Assembly (NCBI GenBank): GCA_946405695.1
Contig: CAMJIA010000006.1
Location: forward strand, 1 to 48,371
DNA length: 48,371 nucleotides
Reading direction: 5' to 3'
From: an uncultured Prevotellaceae bacterium
GTDB taxonomy: Bacteria; Bacteroidota; Bacteroidia; Bacteroidales; Bacteroidaceae
Numbering within the stretch: position 1 is the stretch's first letter; each line of letters begins with the position of its first letter. This document shows, one piece after another, positions 1 through 8,176 of the stretch. The notes beneath the pieces are model-generated. The model worked only from the letters and a program-made list of their open reading frames with translations, was not told where the DNA came from and ran no database searches. The position numbers were made by a program, and so were the translations under genes.

Positions 1-43
1 AAAAGCACGGCTTTCGGGCTGAACTGCCCGAAGCCGTGTCTTT
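1..43 (-). terminator. Intrinsic terminator of the lysS-gpsA-pgi operon
   Basis: Arms CACGGCTTTCGGGC and GCCCGAAGCCGTG form a 13-bp stem with one bulged base and a 6-nt loop. Read leftward the stem is followed by CTTTT. It lies about 20 bp beyond the pgi stop codon, so it closes the leftward operon. Confidence 0.85.
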
Positions 44-63
44 CTAAATATTGCTCAATGGTT

Positions 64-1416
64 TTATTCATTTGCAATGCGCTCGCGGATAGCTTTGGTC
101 TCTGCCTCGTAGCCGGGCTTAGCCAGCAGGGCGAACATGTTCTTCTTGTAAGCCTCTACACCAGGCTGGTTGAACGGATTGACACCCAGCACGTTGCCGC
201 TGATACCGCAGGCAATCTCAAAGAAGTAGATAAGCTGTCCAATGTAGTACTCGTTCAGCTTGGGGATGCTGATACGGATGTTGGGTACGCCACCATCGAC
301 GTGAGCCAGTCGGGTTCCCAACTCAGCCATCTTGTTCACCTCATCCACACGCTTGCCAGCGAGGAAGTTCAGACCGTCCAGGTTCTCCTCGTCGTTGGGG
401 AACAGCAACTTCTTCTCAGGCTCCTCGATAGAGAGCACGGTTTCAAAGATGGTGCGCTCGCCGTCCTGAATCCACTGACCCATAGAGTGCAGGTCGGTAG
501 TGAAGTCTACGCTGGCAGGGAAGATACCCTTCTTGTCCTTACCCTCTGACTCTCCGTACAGCTGCTTCCACCATTCTGAGAAGAAGTGCAGCTTGGGCTG
601 GTAGTTCACCATGATCTCAATCTTCTTGCCGTTCTGATACAAACCGTTACGCACAGCAGCATACTGCGCAGCAGGGTTCTCCTCAAAGGGAACGCTGGGA
701 GCACAAGCCTTCTCCATGTCCTGAGCACCACCTACCAACTGCTTAATATCGAAACCTGCGCAGGCAATGGGCAGCAGACCTACAGGAGTGAGCACAGAGA
801 AGCGGCCACCTACGTTGTCGGGGATGATAAAGCTCTTGTAACCCTCCTTGTCAGCACAGGTACGGGCAGCACCGCGCTTGGCATCTGTCACAGCTACGAT
901 TACCTTCTTGGCTTCTTCCTTGCCACGCTGAGCCTCGCACTGCTTCTTCAGCAGACGGAACGTCAGGGCAGTCTCGGTGGTGGTACCTGACTTTGAGATA
1001 TTGATAACACCAAACTTCTTATCCTTCAGGTATTCGGTCAACTCAAAGAGGTAGTCCTCACCGATGTTGTTACCGGCAAAGAGAATGGTAGGATTCTTCT
1101 GGTCCTTGATGAGCCAGCCAAAGCTGTTGCTCAGTGCCTCAATCACAGCACGAGCACCCAGATAGCTACCACCGATACCGGCCACTACTACTGCCTCGCA
1201 ATTGTCGCGCAGCACCTTTGCACAAGCCTGCAGCTCGTCCAGGAATGCTGGTGTAATGCTGGTGGGCAGATGCAGCCAACCCAGGAAGTCGTTACCAGGA
1301 CATGTACCATTTTCCAAAGCCTCTTGTGCGGCCTTTACCTTTGGCTCAAAAGCCTTCACTGCGCCAGCCTCCAGGAAGCAGGCGGCCTTCGTGATGTCAA
1401 GTTTGATGTTACTCAT
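64..1416 (-). CDS. pgi: Glucose-6-phosphate isomerase
   Basis: A 450-residue cytoplasmic enzyme interconverting glucose-6-phosphate and fructose-6-phosphate in glycolysis and gluconeogenesis. Sugar-isomerase (SIS) signatures are visible: [11 protein letters not shown] near residue 80, SKSGTTTET near 141, the PGI signature [11 protein letters not shown] near 203, and [13 protein letters not shown] near the C-terminus. The length fits the short, Bacillus-type PGI rather than the 550-residue E. coli type. It is the last gene of a leftward operon, 15 bp after gpsA, and is followed by a strong terminator. The ATG at 1416 precedes a sensible N-terminus (MSNIKLDI). The family assignment is secure. 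Confidence 0.97.
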   Translation of the reverse strand: MSNIKLDITKAACFLEAGAVKAFEPKVKAAQEALENGTCPGNDFLGWLHLPTSITPAFLDELQACAKVLRDNCEAVVVAGIGGSYLGARAVIEALSNSFGWLIKDQKNPTILFAGNNIGEDYLFELTEYLKDKKFGVINISKSGTTTETALTFRLLKKQCEAQRGKEEAKKVIVAVTDAKRGAARTCADKEGYKSFIIPDNVGGRFSVLTPVGLLPIACAGFDIKQLVGGAQDMEKACAPSVPFEENPAAQYAAVRNGLYQNGKKIEIMVNYQPKLHFFSEWWKQLYGESEGKDKKGIFPASVDFTTDLHSMGQWIQDGERTIFETVLSIEEPEKKLLFPNDEENLDGLNFLAGKRVDEVNKMAELGTRLAHVDGGVPNIRISIPKLNEYYIGQLIYFFEIACGISGNVLGVNPFNQPGVEAYKKNMFALLAKPGYEAETKAIRERIANE

Positions 1417-1431
1417 AGTTTAAATTTTGTT

Positions 1432-2427
1432 TTATCTGAATGAATCTGTTAATAGTTTGATTTCAATTTGTGGACTGATGCGCTCGTACAATATATTATA
1501 TACGGCATCGAGGATGGGCATGTTGACGTGACAGTGGCGATTGATCTCCTTCATACACTTGGTGCCGAAGTAACCCTCTGCTATCATCTCCATCTCAATC
1601 TGGGCTGACTTCACGCTGTAGCCCTTACCAATCATCGTACCGAAGGTGCGGTTGCGCGAGAAGTTGGAGTAGCCGGTAACGAGCAGGTCACCCAGGTAAC
1701 AGCTGTCGGCAATGTTTCGCTCTATGGGGTGTATCACCTTCAGAAAACGAGCCATCTCCTGTACAGCATTGGCCATGAGGACTGCCTGGAAGTTGTCGCC
1801 GAACTTCAGACCATTGCAGATACCGGCAGCAATGGCATAGACGTTCTTTAAGACCGAGGAGTATTCGATGCCGATGACATCAGTAGAGGTCTTGGTCTTG
1901 ATATAGTCGCTGGTGAGGACGTCCGCAAACGCCTGTGCTTTGTCGATGTCTGCACAACCTACGGTGAGGTAAGAGAGACGCTCCAATGCAACCTCTTCAG
2001 CGTGCGACGGACCACCAATGCATGCCAGATTCTCATAAGGCACGTCGTATACCTGATGGAAGTACTCTGAACAGACGAGATTCTCGTCAGGTACGATACC
2101 CTTGATGGCTGTGATGATATATTTGTCGCGGATGCGCGTCTTCAGTTTCTTCAGGTGACTCTTGAGGTAAGGCGATGGGGTGACGAAGACCAGCGTGTCG
2201 TACTGTTGGACTATCTTGTTGAGGTCACTGGAGAAGAATATCTCGTCGATATTGAAGTGGACACTGGTGAGGTAAGCGGGGTTGTGTCCCATACGACGGA
2301 AGTCCTCGATACGATCATCGCGACGCATATACCATCCGATGTGGTGGGTCTTACCTACCACTATCTTGGCTATGGCCGTGGCCCACGAGCCTCCACCAAT
2401 AATCGCTATTCTACCACAGTCGTACAT
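1432..2427 (-). CDS. gpsA: NAD(P)-dependent glycerol-3-phosphate dehydrogenase
   Basis: A 331-residue cytoplasmic enzyme reducing dihydroxyacetone phosphate to sn-glycerol-3-phosphate for phospholipid synthesis. The N-terminus holds a Rossmann nucleotide-binding turn, GGGSWATAIAK (from about residue 11). Family motifs follow: AIKGIVPDENLV, GPSHAEEV, and the active-site segment LKNVYAIAAGICNGLKFGDN with the expected catalytic Lys. It is the middle gene of lysS-gpsA-pgi. The 24-bp gap from lysS lies inside a 28-bp tandem repeat (2433-2460), so the region just upstream of this gene is made of repeat sequence. No separate promoter is visible. Confidence 0.95.
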   Translation of the reverse strand: MYDCGRIAIIGGGSWATAIAKIVVGKTHHIGWYMRRDDRIEDFRRMGHNPAYLTSVHFNIDEIFFSSDLNKIVQQYDTLVFVTPSPYLKSHLKKLKTRIRDKYIITAIKGIVPDENLVCSEYFHQVYDVPYENLACIGGPSHAEEVALERLSYLTVGCADIDKAQAFADVLTSDYIKTKTSTDVIGIEYSSVLKNVYAIAAGICNGLKFGDNFQAVLMANAVQEMARFLKVIHPIERNIADSCYLGDLLVTGYSNFSRNRTFGTMIGKGYSVKSAQIEMEMIAEGYFGTKCMKEINRHCHVNMPILDAVYNILYERISPQIEIKLLTDSFR

Positions 2428-2432
2428 ATTCT

Positions 2433-2460
2433 GGCTTTTAGCAGTTGGCTATTAGCAGTT
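2433..2460 (-). repeat. 28-bp array (2 x 14 bp) across the lysS stop codon
   Basis: On the minus strand AACTGCTAATAGCC is followed directly by AACTGCTAAAAGCC, differing at one base. The first unit encodes the last two residues of LysS (Asn-Cys) and its TAA stop; the second fills the gap to gpsA. The total length of 28 bp matches the four-heptad arrays seen elsewhere in this window. Confidence 0.85.
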
Positions 2461-4182
2461 TGCCTTCTCAATCCAAGCGGCTACTTCATCAACAGAAGGT
2501 TTCTGGAGTTCGAGTTTGTACTTCTTGAAGATCTCACCAATCTTCTGCTGAAGGCCCTGGGGCTTCTCGTCCTTGATGTTTGTAATCAGGTTGAAACCAG
2601 CCTTGCGAAGTACTGGGACGATATCTTCAGGAACACCAATCTCGGCCCACTCGGCTACTGACGACTGAGGAATCTTCTTCTCAGGTTTCATCTGTGGGAA
2701 CAGCATCACCTCGCCAATGGCGAACTTACCAGTGAGCAGCATGACCAGACGGTCGATACCGATACCGATACCAAACGTAGGAGGCATACCATACTGCAGA
2801 GCGCGCAGGAAATCGTGATCGATGATCATAGCCTCGTCGTCGCCCTTGTCGGCAAGCTTCATCTGCTCGATGAAACGCTCCTCCTGATCGATAGGATCGT
2901 TGAGCTCAGAGTAGGCGTTGGCCAGTTCCTTACCATTGACCATTAGCTCGAAACGCTCAGTAAGTCCGGGCTTTGAACGGTGCATCTTGGTAAGTGGGCT
3001 CATCTCAACAGGATAGTCGGTAATGAATGTGGGCTGGATGAAGGTTCCCTCGCAGAACTCGCCAAAGAGTTCGTCGATGAGCTTACCCTTACCCATGGTC
3101 TCATCTACATCCATACCCTTAGAGAGGCAGAATGCACGAATCTCGTCCTCGGTCTTGCCATCGCAATCGAAACCAGTCTTCTCCTTGATGGCATCGAGGA
3201 TAGGCAAACGACGGAATGGGGCCTTGAACGAGATGATATTGCCATCGATCTCAACCTCGGGCTTGCCGTTTACGGCAGTACAGATCTGCTCGAGCATCTT
3301 CTCAGTGAAGGTCATACCCCACAGCAGGTCCTTATAGCTGACGTAGAGCTCCATGCAGGTGAACTCAGGGTTGTGAGTCTTGTCCATACCCTCGTTGCGG
3401 AAGTTCTTACCCATCTCGTAGACACCCTCGAAACCACCAACAATCAGACGCTTGAGGTAAAGCTCGGTGGCGATACGCATGTACATGTCCTGATTCAGGG
3501 CATTGAAGTGGGTGATGAATGGGCGGGCTGAAGCACCACCTGCGATGCTCTGCAGGATAGGTGTGTCGACCTCGGTATATCCAGACTCGTCGAGAATACT
3601 ACGCATGGTGCGGATGATAGTGGCACGCTTAAGGAAGGTGTCCTTTACGCCCTCGTTGACCACCAGGTCGACATAGCGCTGGCGATAACGCAACTCGGGA
3701 TCATCAAACTTATCGTAGGCCACACCATCCTTATACTTAACGATAGGCAGTGGCTTCAGCGCCTTCGACAACAACGTCAGCTCTTTGCAGTGGACGCTGA
3801 TTTCGCCCGTCTGAGTGCGGAACACAAAGCCCTTGATACCGATGAAGTCACCAATGTCTAGCAACTTCTTGAAAACGGTATTGTATAACTCCTTGTCGTC
3901 GCCAGGACAGAGGTCATCACGAGTGATATAGACCTGAATGCGGCCCTTTGAGTCTTGTAATTCTACAAACGAAGCCTTACCCATGACACGACGGCTCATC
4001 ATACGGCCTGCAATACTCACTTCGCGGGTTTCAGCATCATCCTGAAAACTATCTATGATCTCTGTTGAGAAAGCATTGGTGGGAAATTCTGCTGCGGGAT
4101 ATGGATTGATGCCCATGTCGCGCAACTGTTGCAGACTTTCGCGTCTGCCAATTTCTTGTTCACTGAGTTCTAAAACGTTCAT
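2452..4182 (-). CDS. lysS: Lysyl-tRNA synthetase, class II
   Basis: Charges tRNA-Lys with lysine in the cytoplasm; about 576 residues. An N-terminal OB-fold anticodon-binding domain (GRMMSRRVMGKASFVELQD) precedes the class II catalytic core with motif 2 (FRNEGMDKTHNPEFTCME) and motif 3 (GIGIGIDRLVML). About 70 residues extend past motif 3, longer than the roughly 500-residue E. coli enzyme; such an extension is usual in Bacteroidota LysRS. The ATG at 4182 is chosen because the in-frame alternative at 4221 lies upstream of the -7 box (4211-4218) and so outside the transcript. First gene of lysS-gpsA-pgi. The C-terminal Asn-Cys-stop is encoded by a tandem repeat. Confidence 0.96.
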   Translation of the reverse strand: MNVLELSEQEIGRRESLQQLRDMGINPYPAAEFPTNAFSTEIIDSFQDDAETREVSIAGRMMSRRVMGKASFVELQDSKGRIQVYITRDDLCPGDDKELYNTVFKKLLDIGDFIGIKGFVFRTQTGEISVHCKELTLLSKALKPLPIVKYKDGVAYDKFDDPELRYRQRYVDLVVNEGVKDTFLKRATIIRTMRSILDESGYTEVDTPILQSIAGGASARPFITHFNALNQDMYMRIATELYLKRLIVGGFEGVYEMGKNFRNEGMDKTHNPEFTCMELYVSYKDLLWGMTFTEKMLEQICTAVNGKPEVEIDGNIISFKAPFRRLPILDAIKEKTGFDCDGKTEDEIRAFCLSKGMDVDETMGKGKLIDELFGEFCEGTFIQPTFITDYPVEMSPLTKMHRSKPGLTERFELMVNGKELANAYSELNDPIDQEERFIEQMKLADKGDDEAMIIDHDFLRALQYGMPPTFGIGIGIDRLVMLLTGKFAIGEVMLFPQMKPEKKIPQSSVAEWAEIGVPEDIVPVLRKAGFNLITNIKDEKPQGLQQKIGEIFKKYKLELQKPSVDEVAAWIEKANC

Positions 4183-4210
4183 ATCTATATTAAAATGTCG
4201 TATTACGTTG

Positions 4211-4218
4211 CAAAGGTA
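4211..4218 (-). promoter_or_regulatory. -7 promoter element of lysS
   Basis: TACCTTTG on the minus strand, followed by CAACG, about 28 bp upstream of the lysS ATG. A four-heptad array starts 8 bp upstream of it. Confidence 0.85.
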
Positions 4219-4226
4219 CAATAAAA

Positions 4227-4254
4227 AAGTGAAAAGTGGATAGTGAATAGTGAA
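4227..4254 (-). repeat. Four-heptad array upstream of the lysS promoter
   Basis: On the minus strand the units are TTCACTA, TTCACTA, TCCACTT, TTCACTT: exactly 28 bp, ending 8 bp before the TACCTTTG -7 box. It covers the place where a -33 element would normally sit. Confidence 0.8.
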
Positions 4255-4281
4255 AAAAAAGCGAAAAAACTTGATAAAAGT

Positions 4282-4312
4282 TTTGCAGATAAAAAATTAT
4301 TTACTATTTTTG
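4282..4312 (+). promoter_or_regulatory. Promoter of the ROK pair
   Basis: A consensus Bacteroidota promoter: TTTG at 4282-4285, a 19-bp spacer, then TATTTTTG at 4305-4312, about 32 bp before the first ROK start codon. Unlike the neighbouring lysS promoter it has no heptad array. Confidence 0.8.
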
Positions 4313-4344
4313 TCGCGTAATACTTGAGTTAAACACATTTCGTT

Positions 4345-5325
4345 ATGATTCAGAACGGTATCAAGACACGCGTTGTCGGAGTAGACATCAGTCTGGAACG
4401 AACATCGATAGGTATTGTCGATATCCGTGGAAATATTATTGCTACTGATTGTTTTGTAACATCTGAACATCCCTATATTGGTGATTATGTATCAGTGCTT
4501 TGTGAACACATTATGAATCTAGTGGATCGGAACGGAGGTTATGAAAGCATTCGTTCAGTGGGTGTTTGCGCGCCTAGTGGTAATTTCCGGACAAGCAGTA
4601 TTGAGAACGCTCCCAACATGCCGTGGAAGGGGGTTGTCCCTTTGGCAGCCATGTTACGTGACCGTCTGGGCATGGCCGTTGCATTGGCCAACAACGCACA
4701 TGCGATGGCCCTTGGCGAACAGACCTTCGGTGCCGCCCACGGTATGCGTGACTTCGCTGTTATCTCCATGGGACACGGTCTGGGCAGCTGCTTCTTCAGC
4801 AACGGTATCGTACACTTGGGCAACGACGGTTTTGCTGGTGAGGTTGGACATACATGTTTTATTCCGAATGGGCGCCAATGTGGCTGTGGCAAGCGAGGTT
4901 GTCTGGAGGCCTATACTGCTGCCAACGGTATCGTGATAACAGCTCAGGAAGTGTTGGCCGAGCGCACGGAGCCATCAATGATGCGTCAGGTAGAGCGACT
5001 TTCGCCGAAGCTGATTCAAGAACTCTGTGAGCAGGGTGATGAGCTAGCCATCGAGACCTACCGTCGTACGGGGTACTATCTGGGTCTGGGACTTGCCAAC
5101 TATGCTTCTGTGCTGAATCCAGAGGCTTTCGTCTTTACGGGCGGTATTGCTCAGGCTGGCAAGTGGCTCTTCGAACCTGCTAACGAGGTTTTTGAAGAGC
5201 ACGTCTTCCATAACTTGCAGGGTAAGGTGCGTTTCTTGGTTTCCAATTTGGAAAACCGCACGCGCAATATGTTGGGTGCCAGTGTGCTCGCATGGGGCGT
5301 GAAAGAGTATTCGTTGTTTAAGTAG
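4345..5325 (+). CDS. ROK-family protein, probable pseudokinase or sugar sensor
   Basis: A 326-residue ROK-fold protein without an N-terminal helix-turn-helix, so not a classical NagC/Mlc repressor. The ROK zinc site is intact: GEVGHT followed by CGCGKRGCLE (His169, Cys179, Cys181, Cys186). Sugar-kinase residues are not: the catalytic Asp of the usual N-D-A motif is Asn117 (ANNAHAMALGE), the N-terminal phosphate loop reads GVDISLERTS rather than GxDxGGT, and the second phosphate loop is SMGHGLGSC. The next gene is a close paralogue that keeps Asp117. Both share the promoter at 4282-4312. It may bind a sugar or nucleotide without phosphorylating it; the true ligand is unknown. Annotation pipelines might call it glucokinase, which the active site does not support. 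Confidence 0.85.
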   Translation: MIQNGIKTRVVGVDISLERTSIGIVDIRGNIIATDCFVTSEHPYIGDYVSVLCEHIMNLVDRNGGYESIRSVGVCAPSGNFRTSSIENAPNMPWKGVVPLAAMLRDRLGMAVALANNAHAMALGEQTFGAAHGMRDFAVISMGHGLGSCFFSNGIVHLGNDGFAGEVGHTCFIPNGRQCGCGKRGCLEAYTAANGIVITAQEVLAERTEPSMMRQVERLSPKLIQELCEQGDELAIETYRRTGYYLGLGLANYASVLNPEAFVFTGGIAQAGKWLFEPANEVFEEHVFHNLQGKVRFLVSNLENRTRNMLGASVLAWGVKEYSLFK

Positions 5326-5354
5326 CATATTGTATAATATAATAGGTGGCCTAT

Positions 5355-6338
5355 ATGATTAATGACAAGATAAAGTCCAAAGTGATAGGTATCAATGTGG
5401 ATGTCGCCACAACGACCGTTGCAGTAGTTGACCTGCGCGGAAATATTTTGGCGCAAGACACTATTGCAACTCAGGACTATTCCAATGTGAACAACTTCGT
5501 AGAGGCGCTTTCTGAGCGTGTTATCATGCTAGCTGAGAATAACGGCGGTTATGAGAACGTCCGTTCAGTAGGTATGTGTGCACCCAGTGCCAACTACCTG
5601 ACAGGCTGTATCGAGAATGCTCCCAACATGCCGTGGAAGGGTATCGTGCCCATTGCCGCCATGTTGCGAGATAGCATTGGTTTGGCGGTGGCTTTGGGCA
5701 ATGATGCCCATGTGACGGCTCTTGGCGAATGGGCTTATGGCGTGGCTCACGGCATGGACAACTTCATTGTTGTGACATTGGTGGGTAGCGGTCTGGGCAG
5801 CTGTTTCTTTAGCAACGGTTTGGCTCATTTAGGCAGTGACGGTTTTGCCGGTGAGTTCGGTCATACGTGTATAGAGGATGGTGGTCGCCAGTGCTCTTGT
5901 GGACATAAGGGATGCCTGGAGGAGTATGTCTCTACGCGTGGTATCCTTCAAACTGTTAGCGAATTGTTAGAAGCCAACGATGCTCCTAGCAAGATGCGTC
6001 AGAAGGCTGCGCTGACCTTGGACGACATTGCAGAATATGCCGATGAAGGCGACGGTATTGCTTTGGAGGCCTGGAAACGTACTGGTGCTACCTTCGGTAT
6101 TGCATTGGCCAACTATGCTAGCGTTGTCAACCCAGAGGCTATTATCCTTACGGGCGAGTTGACGAAGTATTGTGGCAGGATGTGGGCTGCGATGGAAGAG
6201 AGTTTCATGTCGAATGTCTTCGGAAACATCCGCGAGAAGGTGAAGATAGTTGTTTCCGAAATCAACGATTATGAGCGTAATGTCCTTGGAGCCAGTGCTT
6301 TAGCCTGGAAAGTCAAGGAGTACTCGTTATTCAAGTAG
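5355..6338 (+). CDS. ROK-family protein, paralogue retaining the catalytic Asp
   Basis: A 327-residue tandem duplicate of the preceding gene, 29 bp downstream and probably cotranscribed. The ATG at 5355 is preferred over the in-frame GTG at 5346 because MINDKIKSKVIGINV then aligns residue for residue with MIQNGIKTRVVGVDI of the paralogue. It keeps Asp117 (GNDAHVTALGE) and the zinc ligands (GEFGHT, CSCGHKGCLEEY), with phosphate loop 2 as VGSGLGSC. The first phosphate loop (NVDVATTT) still lacks GGT, so kinase activity is uncertain. Together with its partner it looks like an active/inactive pair that may form a heterodimer; that is inference. A bidirectional terminator follows. Confidence 0.87.
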   Translation: MINDKIKSKVIGINVDVATTTVAVVDLRGNILAQDTIATQDYSNVNNFVEALSERVIMLAENNGGYENVRSVGMCAPSANYLTGCIENAPNMPWKGIVPIAAMLRDSIGLAVALGNDAHVTALGEWAYGVAHGMDNFIVVTLVGSGLGSCFFSNGLAHLGSDGFAGEFGHTCIEDGGRQCSCGHKGCLEEYVSTRGILQTVSELLEANDAPSKMRQKAALTLDDIAEYADEGDGIALEAWKRTGATFGIALANYASVVNPEAIILTGELTKYCGRMWAAMEESFMSNVFGNIREKVKIVVSEINDYERNVLGASALAWKVKEYSLFK

Positions 6339-6364
6339 GCATTTGACCTAATAAGAGAGAATAA

Positions 6365-6387
6365 AAGGTATGACCACGTCGTACCTT
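6365..6387. terminator. Bidirectional terminator between ROK genes and kinase
   Basis: AAGGTATGA / TCGTACCTT form a 9-bp stem (one G-U pair) with loop CCACG, flanked by A-rich sequence on the left and TTAATTTATTTT on the right. It sits between convergent genes. Confidence 0.75.
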
Positions 6388-6395
6388 AATTTATT

Positions 6396-8075
6396 TTAGT
6401 ATTTGAAACTGGAGCCTCCTAGGAACTCACGCATGATGCTGGTGGGTGGTATCTCCTTATCACTGACGGGCAGGAAGTAGTGGATGAACTTCAGCAGTCG
6501 GTGGGCCTCGCTATATTCCGCACAGTTCTTGGGAACACTAGAAAGGATGATTTCTGCATGGGTGCGAAGTACAGCAAATTCAATGTTCAGTGCTGAGTTG
6601 AACATGGCATCAGCGGTCTCCTGATAGGGGAAAATCCATTTGTCCTCCGCCTCGCAGACGTTACCCCATTGGGCAATGGTCTCCTGAGCGGTGAAAGCTC
6701 CCTTGTTGTAGTCGCGGATGATACGGCGCAACAGACGGTTATCACGTGTGGGGATCCAGTTGTGATCGTCGAGTGAGATGCTGGTCAGTGCTGAGATGTA
6801 AATCTTGTACTTCAGCGAGTTTTCTATTTTCTGTGTCAGTTGTGGGTTCAGCGCATGGATACCCTCGATGATGAGCACTGTGTCGCCAGCCAGCTTCAGT
6901 TTCTTACCGTTCCACTCACGCTTGCCAGTAGAGAAGTTATATTCAGGAATCTCCACACGCTCGCCATTCATCAGACGCGTCAGGTGGTCTTCTAGTAGCT
7001 GGTAGTCCACAGCCTCGATGTTGTCGAAGTCATAGTCGCCATTAGGCAGCTTCGGTGTGTCCACGCGGTTGACGAAGTAGTCGTCGGTAGAGAACGACAT
7101 GGGACGTAGTCCGCAGGCCAGCAGCTGGATGCTCAGACGCTTGCAGAAAGTGGTCTTTCCCGACGATGACGGTCCTGTGATGAGTACCAGTCGGATGGGA
7201 TTCTCCTCGGCATGGAACCTGCGTTCTATGTCTTCGGCAATCTGCACAATCTTCTTCTCCTGTAGGGCTTCGCTAACCTGTATCAATTCCGAGGCATGCC
7301 CCTTGAGGATTGCTTTGTTGACATCACCGGCATTACTGAGGCGCATGATGATATCCCATTTCGTCTTCTCGGCAAACATCCCGTAAGTCTTCGGCATGTC
7401 CACCTTCTCAGCCAGTCGGGTGGGGTCGTTCCAGTCGGGCACGCGCAACAGCATACCGTCGTGGTAGGGTTCCAGCCCAAATACCTTTAGATAGCCTGCA
7501 CTTGGTACCAACGGACCGTAGTAGTAGTCGGCGGTGTCGCCTAGGGTATAGTAATCGCTGTAGATTTGTCCACTGGTCTCCAGCAGTTTCACCTTATCGG
7601 AGAAACCACGCTCAGCAAAGACGCGGATGGCCTCCTCGTTGGTGGCCTCTGTGCGACGGAAGGGCATGTCCAGATTGACAATCTCCTTCATGCGATCGCA
7701 AAGACGCTCCACATCGCCTTCAGCCAGCGACTCGTTATTTTTTTTCTTGAAATTACAGTAGTATCCGCGCGAGATGGTGTGCTCGATAAACAGCTTCGAA
7801 CCAGGGAAGAGATCTTGTGTGGCCTTGTAGAGCAGGAAGCACAGAGAACGCACATAGACGCGGTGTCCGCTACCCTCGCGGGCATCCAAGAACTCTACGT
7901 CGCGGTTCTGGTAGACTCTGAATTTCAGTCCCTGTGAGGCATTATTTACTTTGGCTGAAACTACAGGGTAGGGGAGTTTTATCTCATCGGCAAACTCCTG
8001 ATAGATGTCTAATAGAGAGGTTCCTTCAGGGAAACTCTTGGTGACATTGTTGTTCTTGCAGCGGATCTGTAACAT
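6396..8075 (-). CDS. Uridine-kinase-like nucleoside kinase with TGS/ThrRS-like N-terminus
   Basis: About 559 residues. The N-terminus (1-65) resembles a TGS domain; the next part contains HTISRGYYCNF, typical of the second additional domain of threonyl-tRNA synthetase. The C-terminal half is a phosphoribulokinase/uridine-kinase P-loop domain with GPSSSGKTTFCKR near residue 301 and the following STDDYFVNR segment. It probably phosphorylates a nucleoside, in pyrimidine salvage if the substrate is uridine; the substrate cannot be read from sequence. This fusion is common in Bacteroidota. The ATG at 8075 is used because the upstream in-frame TTG at 8099 lies inside the -7 box. The leader is about 15 nt. 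Confidence 0.88.
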   Translation of the reverse strand: MLQIRCKNNNVTKSFPEGTSLLDIYQEFADEIKLPYPVVSAKVNNASQGLKFRVYQNRDVEFLDAREGSGHRVYVRSLCFLLYKATQDLFPGSKLFIEHTISRGYYCNFKKKNNESLAEGDVERLCDRMKEIVNLDMPFRRTEATNEEAIRVFAERGFSDKVKLLETSGQIYSDYYTLGDTADYYYGPLVPSAGYLKVFGLEPYHDGMLLRVPDWNDPTRLAEKVDMPKTYGMFAEKTKWDIIMRLSNAGDVNKAILKGHASELIQVSEALQEKKIVQIAEDIERRFHAEENPIRLVLITGPSSSGKTTFCKRLSIQLLACGLRPMSFSTDDYFVNRVDTPKLPNGDYDFDNIEAVDYQLLEDHLTRLMNGERVEIPEYNFSTGKREWNGKKLKLAGDTVLIIEGIHALNPQLTQKIENSLKYKIYISALTSISLDDHNWIPTRDNRLLRRIIRDYNKGAFTAQETIAQWGNVCEAEDKWIFPYQETADAMFNSALNIEFAVLRTHAEIILSSVPKNCAEYSEAHRLLKFIHYFLPVSDKEIPPTSIMREFLGGSSFKY

Positions 8076-8096
8076 GGTGTTGAGAATTTTTCGGCA

Positions 8097-8104
8097 CAAA
8101 AATA
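8097..8104 (-). promoter_or_regulatory. -7 element of the nucleoside kinase gene
   Basis: TATTTTTG on the minus strand, 21 bp before the ATG at 8075. It is divergent from the TATCTTTG at 8138-8145, so both promoters share about 30 bp. Confidence 0.7.
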
Positions 8105-8137
8105 CACATTTTCAACGAAATAACCAAAAAAAATGTG

Positions 8138-8145
8138 TATCTTTG
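8138..8145 (+). promoter_or_regulatory. -7 element of the 2-hydroxyacid dehydrogenase gene
   Basis: TATCTTTG followed by CAACG, 31 bp before the chosen ATG at 8177. Confidence 0.8.
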
Positions 8146-8176
8146 CAACGTTACAGATAAAAATAATAGCAGGCTT

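Noticed and set aside
8135..8176. Longer N-termini starting MYLCNV for the dehydrogenase and for lysS
   Set aside because: In both cases the extra codons run through the -7 box (TATCTTTG or TACCTTTG), upstream of the transcript start.
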